Source: Eurosta solidaginis (taxonomy: Eukaryota; Arthropoda; Insecta; Diptera; Tephritidae). Taken from it: a DNA stretch of 64,000 nucleotides. The notes under the pieces are model-generated. The model made no database searches and was not told where the DNA came from. It saw nothing but the letters and a program-made list of their open reading frames with translations. Below are positions 53,022 through 63,953 of this stretch, piece after piece (position 1 is the first letter of the stretch; each line of letters begins with the position of its first letter). Where the stretch lies: contig NW_027137035.1 of assembly GCF_040869045.1 (NCBI RefSeq), positions 62,001 through 126,000 on the forward strand, given 5' to 3'. Made by a program: the position numbers and the translations under genes.

Positions 53022-53855
53022 GCTCTGATGCAAACAACTGAGGAGTTATCTACTAACATTTGTTGAACAAAACGACTTACGTATTTTAAGCATGCTAACC
53101 TTTAGCCTGGTAATCAAATTAAAAAAAAACGCAATATGTAGGCTACACGAGAACGGAGACGTCGAGTAACCAAAACAAATGCGTTAAACAAATTCGTACA
53201 CGCTATTTATCAATTTAACTCTAGAATTAAAGGATATACAACGAGAAACAACGTTTGACAACCTTTAAACAGTTTTAATAACTATCTCAAAAATTGTCGC
53301 TCTGATGCAAACAACTGAGGATTTATCTACTAAAATTTGTTGAACAAAACGACTTACGTATTTTAAGCATGCTAACCTTTAGCCTGGTAAGCAAATTAAA
53401 AAAAAAAACGCAATATGTAGGCTACACGAGAACGGAGACGTCGAGTAACCAAAACAAATGCGTTAAACAAATTCGTACACGTTATTTATAAATTTAGCTC
53501 TAGAATTAAAGGATATACAACGAGAAAAAACGTTTGACAACCTTTAAACAGTTTTAATAACTATCTCAAAAATTGTCGCTCTGATGCAAACAACTGATGA
53601 GTTATCTACTTAAATTTGTTGAACAAAACGACTTACGTATTTTAAGCATGCTAACCTTTAGCCCGGTAAGCAAATTAAAAAAAAAACGCAATATGTAGGC
53701 TACACGAGAACGGAGACGTCGAGTAACCAAAACAAATGCGTTAAACAAAATTGTACACGTTATTTATCAATTTAACTCTAGAATTAAAGGATATACAACG
53801 AGAAACAACGTTTGACAACCTTTAAACAGTTTTAATAACTATCTCAAAAATTGTC

Positions 53856-55521
53856 GCTCTGATGCAAACAACTGATGAGTTATCTACTTAAATTTGTTGA
53901 ACAAAACGACTTACGTATTTTAAGTATGCTAACCTTTAGCCCGGTAAGCAAATTAAAAAAAAAACGCAATATGTAGGCTACACGAGAACGGAGACTTCGA
54001 GTAACCAAAACAAATGCGTTAAACAAATTCGTACACGTTATTTATCAATTTAACTCTAGAATTAAAGGATATACAACGAGAAACAACGTTTGACAACCTT
54101 TAAACAGTTTTAATAACTATCTCAAAAATTGTCGCTCTGATGCAAACAACTGATGAGTTATCTACTTAAATTTGTTGAACAAAACGACTTACGTATTTTA
54201 AGCATGCTAACCTTTAGCCCGGTAAGCAAATTAAAAAAAAAAACGCAATATGTAGGCTACACGAGAACGGAGACGTCGAGTAACCAAAACAAATGCGTTA
54301 AACAAATTCGTACACGTTATTTATCAATTTAACTCTAGAATTAAAGGATATACAACGAGAAACAACGTTTGACAACCTTTAAACAGTTTTAATAACTATC
54401 TCAAAAATTGTCGCTCTGATGCAAACAACTGATGAGTTATCTACTTAAATTTGCTGAACAAAACGACTTACGTATTTTAAGCATGCTAACCTTTAGCCCG
54501 GTAAGCAAATTTAAAAAAAACGCAATATGTAGGCTACACGAGAACGGAGCCGTCGAGTAACCAAAACAAATGCGTTAAACAAATTCGTACACGTTATTTA
54601 TCAATTTAACTCTAGAATTAAAGGATATTCAACGAGAAACAACGTTTGACAACCTTTAAACAGTTTTAATAACTATCTCAAAAATTTTCGCTCTGATGCA
54701 AACAACTGATGAGTTATCTACTTAAATTTGTTGAACAAAACGACTTACGTATTTTAAGCATGCTAACCTTTAGCCCGGTAAGCAAATTAAAAAAAAAAAC
54801 GCAATATGTAGGCTACACAAGAACGGAGACGTCGAGTAACCAAAACAAATGCGTTAAACAAATTCGTACACGTTATTTATCAATTTAACTCTAGAATTAA
54901 AGGATATACAACGAGAAACAACATTTGACAACCTTTAAACAGTTTTAGTAACTATCTCAAAAATTGTCGCTCTGATGCAAACAACTGATGAGTTATCTAC
55001 TCAAATTTGTTGAACAAAACGACTTACGTATTTTAAGCATGCTAACATTTAGCCCGGTAAGCAAATTAAAAAAAACGCAATATGTAGGCTACACGAGAAC
55101 GGAGACGTCGAGTAACCAAAACAAATGCGTTAAACAAATTCGTACACGTTATTTATCAATTTAACTATAGAATTAAAGGATATACAACGAGAAACAACGT
55201 TTGACAAACTTTAAACCGTTTTAATAACTATATCAAAAATTGTCGGTCTGATGCAAACAACTGATGAGTTATCTACTTAAATTTGTTGAACAAAACGACT
55301 TACGTATTTTAAGCATGCTAACCTTTAGCCCGGTAAGCAAATTAAAAAAAAACGCAATATGTAGGCTACACGAGAACGGAGACGTCGAGTAACCAAAACA
55401 AATGCGTTAAACAAATTCGTACACGTTATTTATCAATTTAACTATAGAATTAAAGGATATACAACGAGAAACAACATTTGACAACCTTTAAACAGTTTTA
55501 ATAACTATCTCAAAAATTGTC
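53856..55521. repeat. 6-unit block, copy A (1666 bp), units 195-200
   Basis: Unit starts: 53856, 54134, 54413, 54690, 54969, 55245. Ordered markers are AAGTATGCTAACC with GAGACTTCG (195), TTTGCTGAAC, GAGCCGTCG and GATATTCAACG (197), AAAATTTTCGCTC, CTACACAAGAACGG and ACATTTGAC (198), CTAACATTTAGCC, AACTATAGAATT and AAACTTTAAACCG (199), and TATATCAAAAATTGTCGG at the start of unit 200. Unit lengths 278, 279, 277, 279, 276, 277 are repeated exactly in copy B. Confidence 0.95.
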
Positions 55522-57187
55522 GCTCTGATGCAAACAACTGATGAGTTATCTACTTAAATTTGTTGAACAAAACGACTTACGTATTTTAAGTATGCTAACC
55601 TTTAGCCCGGTAAGCAAATTAAAAAAAAAACGCAATATGTAGGCTACACGAGAACGGAGACTTCGAGTAACCAAAACAAATGCGTTAAACAAATTCGTAC
55701 ACGTTATTTATCAATTTAACTCTAGAATTAAAGGATATACAACGAGAAACAACGTTTGACAACCTTTAAACAGTTTTAATAACTATCTCAAAAATTGTCG
55801 CTCTGATGCAAACAACTGATGAGTTATCTACTTAAATTTGTTGAACAAAACGACTTACGTATTTTAAGCATGCTAACCTTTAGCCCGGTAAGCAAATTAA
55901 AAAAAAAAACGCAATATGTTGGCTACACGAGAACGGAGACGTCGAGTAACCAAAACAAATGCGTTAAACAAATTCGTACACGTTATTTATCAATTTAACT
56001 CTAGAATTAAAGGATATACAACGAGAAACAACGTTTGACAACCTTTAAACAGTTTTAATAACTATCTCAAAAATTGTCGCTCTGATGCAAACAACTGATG
56101 AGTTATCTACTTAAATTTGCTGAACAAAACGACTTACGTATTTTAAGCATGCTAACCTTTAGCCCGGTAAGCAAATTTAAAAAAAACGCAATATGTAGGC
56201 TACACGAGAACGGAGCCGTCGAGTAACCAAAACAAATGCGTTAAACAAATTCGTACACGTTATTTATCAATTTAACTCTAGAATTAAAGGATATTCAACG
56301 AGAAACAACGTTTGACAACCTTTAAACAGTTTTAATAACTATCTCAAAAATTTTCGCTCTGATGCAAACAACTGATGAGTTATCTACTTAAATTTGTTGA
56401 ACAAAACGACTTACGTATTTTAAGCATGCTAACCTTTAGCCCGGTAAGCAAATTAAAAAAAAAAACGCAATATGTAGGCTACACAAGAACGGAGACGTCG
56501 AGTAACCAAAACAAATGCGTTAAACAAATTCGTACACGTTATTTATCAATTTAACTCTAGAATTAAAGGATATACAACGAGAAACAACATTTGACAACCT
56601 TTAAACAGTTTTAGTAACTATCTCAAAAATTGTCCCTCTGATGCAAACAACTGATGAGTTATCTACTCAAATTTGTTGAACAAAACGACTTACGTATTTT
56701 AAGCATGCTAACATTTAGCCCGGTAAGCAAATTAAAAAAAACGCAATATGTAGGCTACACGAGAACGGAGACGTCGAGTAACCAAAACAAATGCGTTAAA
56801 CAAATTCGTACACGTTATTTATCAATTTAACTATAGAATTAAAGGATATACAACGAGAAACAACGTTTGACAAACTTTAAACCGTTTTAATAACTATATC
56901 AAAAATTGTCGGTCTGATGCAAACAACTGATGAGTTATCTACTTAAATTTGTTGAACAAAACGACTTACGTATTTTAAGCATGCTAACCTTTAGCCCGGT
57001 AAGCAAATTAAAAAAAAACGCAATATGTAGGCTACACGAGAACGGAGACGTCGAGTAACCAAAACAAATGCGTTAAACAAATTCGTACACGTTATTTATC
57101 AATTTAACTCTAGAATTAAAGGATATACAACGAGAAACAACGTTTGACAACCTTTAAACAGTTTTAGTAACTATCTCAAAAATTGTC
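55522..57187. repeat. 6-unit block, copy B (1666 bp), units 201-206
   Basis: Unit starts: 55522, 55800, 56079, 56356, 56635, 56911. All markers of copy A recur at a constant 1666-bp offset. Differences noted are ATGTTGGC near 55917, TGTCCCTC at 56631-56638 for TGTCGCTC, and in the last unit AACTCTAGAATT and AACGTTTGAC where copy A has AACTATAG and AACATTTG. Confidence 0.95.
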
Positions 57188-57464
57188 GCTCTGATGCAAA
57201 CAACTGATGAGTTATCTACTCAAATTTGTTGAACAAAACGACTTACGTATTTTAAGCATGCTAACCTTTAGCCCGGTAAGCAAATTAAAAAAAAACGCAA
57301 TATGTAGGCTACACGAGAACGGAGACGTCGAGTAACCAAAACAAATGCGTTAAACAAATTCGTACACGTTATTTATCAATTTAACTCTAGAATTAAAGGA
57401 TATACAACGAGAAACAACGTTTGACAACCTTTAAACAGTTTTAGTAACTATCTCAAAAATTGTC

Positions 57465-57617
57465 GCTCTGATGCAAACAACTGATGAGTTATCTACTCAA
57501 ATTTGTTGAACAAAACGACTTACGTATTTTAAGCATGCTAACCTTTATTAAAAAAAACAACGAGAAACAACGTTTGACAACCTTTAAACAGTTTTAATAA
57601 CTATCTCAAAAATTGTC
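57465..57617 (+). repeat. Unit 208, 153 bp, compound deletion (shortest unit)
   Basis: ACCTTTA at 57541-57547 is joined to TTAAAAAAAA, dropping the GCCCGGTAAGCAAA segment, and the A run then joins CAACGAGAAACAACG near 57558, dropping the A-tract-to-GGATATA segment. About 125 bp is missing in total. The two joins in one unit suggest one complex event or two successive ones. Unit 207 just upstream is complete and otherwise very similar, sharing TTTTAGTAAC at the unit boundary. Confidence 0.92.
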
Positions 57618-58728
57618 GCTCTGATGCAAACAACTGATGAGTTATCTACTTAAGTTTGTTGAATAAAACGAGTTACGTATTTTAAGCATGCTAACCTTTA
57701 GCCCGGTAAGCAAATTAAAAAAAAAAACGTAATATGTAGGCTACACGAGAAATGAGCTGTCGAGTAACCAAAACAAATGCGTTAAACAAATTCGTACACG
57801 TTATTTATCAATTTAACTCTAGAATTAAAGGATATACAACGAGAAACAACGTTTGACAACCTTTAAACAGTTTTAATAACTATCTCAAAAATTGTCGCTC
57901 TGATGCAAACAACTGATGAGTTATCTACTTAAATTTGATGAACAAAACGACTTACGTATTTTAAACATGCTAACCTTTAGCCCGGTAAGCAAATTAAAAA
58001 AAAACCGCAATATGTAGGCTACACGAGAACGGAGACGTCGAGTAACCAAAACAAATGCGTTAAACAAATTCGTGCACGTTATTTGTCAATTTAACTCTAG
58101 AATTAAAGGATATACAACAAGAAACAACGTTTGACAACCTTTAAACAGTTTTAATAACTATCTCAAAAATTGTCGCTCTGATGCAAACAACTGATGAGTT
58201 ATCTACTCAAATTTGTTGAACAAAACGACTTACGTATTTTAAGCATGCTAACCTTTAGCCCGGTAAGCAAATTAAAAAAAAAACGCAATATGTAGGCTAC
58301 ACGAGAACGGAGACGTCGAGTAACCAAAACAAATGCGTTAAACAAATTCGTACACGTTATTTATCAATTTAACTCTAGAATTAAAGGATATACAACGAGA
58401 AACAACGTTTGACAACCTTTAAACAGTTTTAATAACTATCTCAAAAATTGTCGCTCTGATGCAAACAACTGATGAGTTATCTACTCAAATTTGTTGAACA
58501 AAACGACTTACGTATTTTAAGCATGCTAACCTTTAGCCCAGTAAGCAAATTAAAAAAAAAGCAATATGTAGGCTACACGAGAACGGAGACGTCGAGTAAC
58601 CAAAACAAATGCGTTAAACAAATTCGTACACGTTATTTATCAATTTAACTCTAGAATTAAAGGATATACAACGAGAAACAACGTTTGACAACCTTTAAAC
58701 AGTTTTAATAACTATCTCAAAAATTGTC

Positions 58729-60943
58729 GCTCTGATGCAAACAACTGATGAGTTATCTACTCAAATTTGTTGAACAAAACGACTTACGTATTTTAAGCAT
58801 GCTAACCTTTAGCCCAGTAAGCAAATTAAAAAAAAAGCAATATGTACACTAGAACGGAGCCGTCGAGTAACCAAAACAAATGCGTTAAACAAATTCGTAC
58901 ACGTTATTTATCAATTTAACTCTAGAATTAAAGGATATACAACGAGAAATAACGTTTGACAACCTTTAAACAGTTTTAATAACTATCTCAAAAATTGTCG
59001 CTCTGATGCAAACAACTGATGAGTTATCTACTTAAATTTGTTGAACAAAACGACTTACGTATTTTGAGCATGCTAACCTTTAGCCCGGTAAGCAAATTAA
59101 AAAAAAAAACGCAATATGTAGGCTACACGAGAACGGAGCCGTCGAGTAACCAAAACAAATGCGTTAAACAAATTCGTACACGTTATTTATCAATTTAACT
59201 CTAGAATTAAAGGATATACAACGAGAAATAACGTTTGACAACCTTTAAACAGTTTTAATAACTATCTCAAAAATTGTCGCTCTGATGCAAACAACTGATG
59301 AGTTATCTACTCAAATTTGTTGAACAAAACGACTTACGTATTTTAAGCATGCTAACCTTTAGCCCGGTAAGCAAATTAAAAAAAAAACGCAATATGTAGG
59401 CTACACGAGAACGGAGACGTCGAGTAACCAAAACAAATGCGTTAAACAAATTCGTACACGTTATTTATCAATTTAACTCTAGAATTAAAGGATATACAAC
59501 AAGAAACAACGTTTGACAACCTTTAAACAGTTTTAATAACTATCTCAAAAATTGTCGCTCTGATGCAAACAACTGATGAGTTATCTACTCAAATTTGTTG
59601 AACAAAACGACTTACGTATTTTAAGCATGCTAACCTTTAGCCCGGTAAGCAAATTAAAAAAAAAACGCAATATGTAGGCTACACGAGAACGGAGACGTCG
59701 AGTAACCAAAACAAATGCGTTAAACAAATTCGTACACGTTATTTATCAATTTAACTCTAGAATTAAAGGATATACAACGAGAAACAACGTTTGACAACCT
59801 TTAAACAGTTTTAATAACTATCTCAAAAATTGTCGCTCTGATGCAAACAACTGATGATTTATCTACTTAAATTTGTTGAACAAAACGACTTACGTATTTT
59901 AAGCATGCTAACCTTTAGCCCGGTAAGCAAAGTAAAAAAAAAAAAACGCAATATGTAGGCTACACGAGAACTGAGCCATCGAGTAACCAAAACAAATGCG
60001 TTAAACAAATTCGTACACGTTATTTATCAATTTAACTCTAGAATTAAAGGATATACAACGAGAAACACCGTTTGACAACCTTTAAACAGTTTTAATAACT
60101 ATCTCAAAAATTGTCGCTCTGACGCAAACAACTGATTAGTTATCTACTTAAATTTGTTGAACAAAACGACTTACGTATTTTAAACATGCTAACCTTTAGC
60201 CCGGTAAGCAAATTAAAAAAAAAACGCAATATGTAGGCTACACGAGAACGGAGACGTCGAGTAACCAAAACAAATGCGTTAAACAAATTCGTACACGTTA
60301 TTTATCAATTTAACTCTAGAATTAAAGGATATACAACGAGAAACAACGTTTGACAACCTTTAAACAGTTTTAATAACTATCTCAAAAATTGTCGCTCTGA
60401 TGCAAACAACTGATGAGTTATCTACTCAAATTTGTTGAACAAAACGACTTACGTATTTTAAGCATGCTAACCTTTAGCCCAGTAAGCAAATTAAAAAAAA
60501 AGCAATATGTACACTAGAACGGAGCCGTCGAGTAACCAAAACAAATGCGTTAAACAAATTCGTACACGTTATTTATCAATTTAACTCTAGAATTAAAGGA
60601 TATACAACGAGAAATAACGTTTGACAACCTTTAAACAGTTTTAATAACTATCTCAAAAATTGTCGCTCTGATGCAAACAACTGATGAGTTATCTACTTAA
60701 ATTTGTTGAACAAAACGACTTACGTATTTTGAGCATGCTAACCTTTAGCCCGGTAAGCAAATTAAAAAAAAAAACGCAATATGTAGGCTACACGAGAACG
60801 GAGCCGTCGAGTAACCAACACAAATGCGTTAAACAAATTCGTACACGTTATTTATCAATTTAACTCTAGAATTAAAGGATATACAACGAGAAACAACGTT
60901 TGATAACCTTTAAACAGTTTTAATAACTATCTCAAAAATTGTC
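58729..60943. repeat. Two-unit pair copied at 6-unit spacing (1665 bp)
   Basis: Units 213-214 (58729-59278) and 219-220 (60394-60943) share TTAGCCCAGTAAG, AAAGCAATATGTACACTAG (a unit shortened to 271 bp), GAGCCGTCG, GAGAAATAACG and ATTTTGAGCATG. The offset is 1665 bp. The intervening units do not match as closely, so this is either a partial copy or an older 6-unit duplication since reshuffled. Confidence 0.88.
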
Positions 60944-61498
60944 GCTCTGATGCAAACAACTGCTGAGTTATCTACTCAAATTTGTTGAACAAAACGACTT
61001 ACGTATTTTAAGCATGCTGACCTTTAGCCCGGTAAGCAAATTAAAAAAAAACGCAATATGTAGGCTACACGAGAACGGAGACGTCGAGTAACCAAAACAA
61101 ATGCGTTAAACAAATTCGTACACGTTATTTATCTATTTAACTCTAGAATTAAAGGATATACAACGAGATACAACGTTTGACAACCTTTAAACAGTTTTAA
61201 TAACTATCTCAAAAATTGTCGCTCTGATGCAAACAACTGATGAGTTATCTAATTAAATTTGTTGAACAAAACGACTTACGTATTTTAAGCATGCTAACCT
61301 TTAGCCCGGTAAGCAAATTAAAAAAAAAACGCAATATGTAGGCTACACGAGAACGGAGACGTCGAGTAACCAAAACAAATGCGTTAAACAAATTCGTACA
61401 CGTTATTTATCAATTTAACTCTAGAATTAAAGGATATACAACGAGAAACAACGTTTGACAACCTTTAAACAGTTTTAATAACTATCTCAAAAATTGTC

Positions 61499-61739
61499 GC
61501 TCTGATGCAAACAACTGATGAGTTATCTACTTAAGTTTGTTGAATAAAACGACTTACGTATTTTAAGCATGCTAACCTTTAGCCCGGTAAGCAAATTAAA
61601 AAAAAAAACGTAATATGTAGGCTACACGAGAAAGGAGCCGTCGAGTAACCAAAACAAATGCGTTAAACAAATTCGTACACGTTATTTATCAATTTAACTC
61701 TAGAATTAAAGGATATACAACGAGAAACAACAAATTGTC
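61499..61739 (+). repeat. Unit 223, 241 bp, about 38-bp deletion
   Basis: At 61731 GAGAAACAAC is joined to AAATTGTCGCTC. The lost bases normally hold GTTTGACAACC, CAGTTTTAATAAC and TATCTC. The unit is otherwise like unit 209, with AAGTTTGTTGAATAAAACG and ACGTAATATG. Confidence 0.92.
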
Positions 61740-62573
61740 GCTCTGATGCAAACAACTGATGAGTTATCTACTCAAATTTGTTGAACAAAACCACTTATGT
61801 ATTTTAAGCATGCTAACCTTTAGCCCGGTGAGCAAATTAAAATAAAAAGCAATATGTAGGCTACACGAGAACGGAGACGTCGAGTAACCAAAACAAATGC
61901 GTTAAACAAATTCGTACACGTTATTTATCAATTTAACTCTAGAATTAAAGGATATACAACGAGAAACAACTTTTGACAACCTTTAAACAGTTTTAATAAC
62001 TATCTCAAAAATTGTCGCTCTGATGCAAACAACTGATGAGTTATCTACTTAAATTTGTTGAACAAAACGACTTACGTATTTTCAGCATGCTAACCTTTAG
62101 CCCGGTAAGCAAATTAAAAAAAAAACGCAATATATAGGCTACACGAGAACGGAGACGTCGAGTAACCAAAACAAATGCGTTAAACAAATTCGTACACGTT
62201 ATTTATCAATTTAACTCTAGAATTAAAGGATATACAACGAGAAACAACGTTTGACAACCTTTAAACAGTTTTAATAACTATCTCAAAAATTGTCGCTCTG
62301 ATGCCAACAACTGATGAGTTATCTACTTAAATTTGTTGAACAAAACGACTTACGTATTTTAAGCATGCTAACCTTTAGCCCGGTAAGCAAATTAAAAAAA
62401 AAACCCCAATATGTAGGCTACACGAGAACGGAGACGTCGAGTAACCAAAACAAATGCGTTAAACAAATTCGTACACGTTATTTATCAATTTAACTCTAGA
62501 ATTAAAGGATATACAACGAGAAACAACGTTTGACAACCTTTAAACAGTTTTAATAACTATCTCAAAAATTGTC

Positions 62574-62842
62574 GCTCTGATGCAAAAAACTGATGAGTTA
62601 TCTACTTAAATTTGTTGAACAAAACGACTTACGTATTTTAAGCATGCTAACCTTTAGCCCGGTAAGCAAATTAAAAAAAAAAACGCAATATGTAGGCTAC
62701 ACGAGAACGGAGCCGTCGAGTAACCAAAACAAATGCGTTAAACAAATTCGTACACGTTATTTATCAATTTAACTCTAGAATTAAAGGATATACAACGTTT
62801 GACAACCTTTAAACAGTTTTAATAACTATCTCAAAAATTGTC
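62574..62842 (+). repeat. Unit 227, 269 bp, 10-bp deletion at CAACG repeats
   Basis: Near 62793 TATACAACGTTTGAC replaces TATACAACGAGAAACAACGTTTG. The ten lost bases run from one CAACG to the next, a direct-repeat deletion. Confidence 0.93.
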
Positions 62843-63123
62843 GCTCTGATGCAAACAACTGATGAGTTATCTACTTAAATTTGTTGAACAAAACGACTTA
62901 CGTATTTTAAGCATGCTAACATTTAGCCCGGTAAGCAAATTAAAAAAAAAAAAACGCAATATGTAGGCTACACGAGAACGGAGACGTCGAGTAACCAAAA
63001 CAAATGCGTTAAACAAATTCGTACACGTTATTTATCAATTTAACTCTAGAATTAAAGGATATACAACGAGAAACAACGTTTGACAACCTTTAAACAGTTT
63101 TAATAACTATCTCAAAAATTGTC

Positions 63124-63675
63124 GCTCTGATGCAGACAACTGATGAGTTATCTACTCAAATTTGTTGAACAAAACGACTTACGTATTTTAAGCATGCTAA
63201 CCTTAGCCCGGTAAGCAAATTAAAAAAAAACGCAATATGTAGGCTACACGAGAACGGAGACGTCGAGTAACCAAAACAAATGCGTTAAACAAATTCGTAC
63301 ACGTTATTTATCAATTTAACTCTAGAATTAAAGGATATACAACGAGAAACAACGTTTGAAAACCTTCAAACAGTTTTAATAACTATCTCAAAAATTGTCG
63401 CTCTGATGCAGACAACTGATGAGTTATCTACTCAAATTTGTTGAACAAAACGACTTACGTATTTTAAGCATGCTAACCTTAGCCCGGTAAGCAAATTAAA
63501 AAAAAACGCAATATGTAGGCTACACGAGAACGGAGACGTCGAGTAACCAAAACAAATGCGTTAAACAAATTCGTACACGTTATTTATCAATTTAACTCTA
63601 GAATTAAAGGATATACAACGAGAAACAACGTTTGACAACCTTTAAACAGTTTTAATAACTATCTCAAAAATTGCC
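63124..63675. repeat. Single-unit tandem duplication, units 229-230
   Basis: Both units have the rare ATGCAGACAACTG and CTAACCTTAGCC (one T lost), are 276 bp long and lie 276 bp apart. The junction between them has AAAACCTTCAAACAG, not repeated at the end of the second. This is the smallest-scale copy event seen in the window. Confidence 0.88.
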
Positions 63676-63953
63676 GCTCTGATGCAAACAACTGATGAGT
63701 TATCTACTTAAATATGTTGAACAAAACGACTTACGTATTTTAAGCATGCTAACCTTTAGCCCGGTAAGCAAATTAAAAAAAAAACGCAATATGTAGGCTA
63801 CACGAGAACGGAGCCGTCGAGTAACCAAAACAAATGCGTTAAACAAATTCGTACACGTTATTTATCAATTTAACTCTAGAATTAAAGGATATACAACGAG
63901 AAACAACGTTTGACAACCTTTAAACAGTTTTAATAACTATCTCAAAAATTGTC

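Larger units (their letters stand above)
46901..53855. repeat. Block 6: units 170-194, GAGCC / CTGAGGAG subfamily with a higher-order repeat
   Basis: Unit starts: 46901, 47165, 47444, 47722, 48001, 48280, 48571, 48848, 49125, 49404, 49683, 49961, 50240, 50518, 50796, 51074, 51352, 51631, 51908, 52186, 52465, 52744, 53022, 53299, 53578. Units have GAGCCGTCGAG in place of GAGACGTCGAG (losing GACGTC), GTTGAAC and AAGCATGC. Three unit kinds recur in order: P (CTGAGTTGTTATC with AGCACATT), Q (GAACTGAGCC) and R (CTGAGGAG with TACTAAAATTTG). No GAGCC unit was seen to the left of 46901. Confidence 0.92.
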
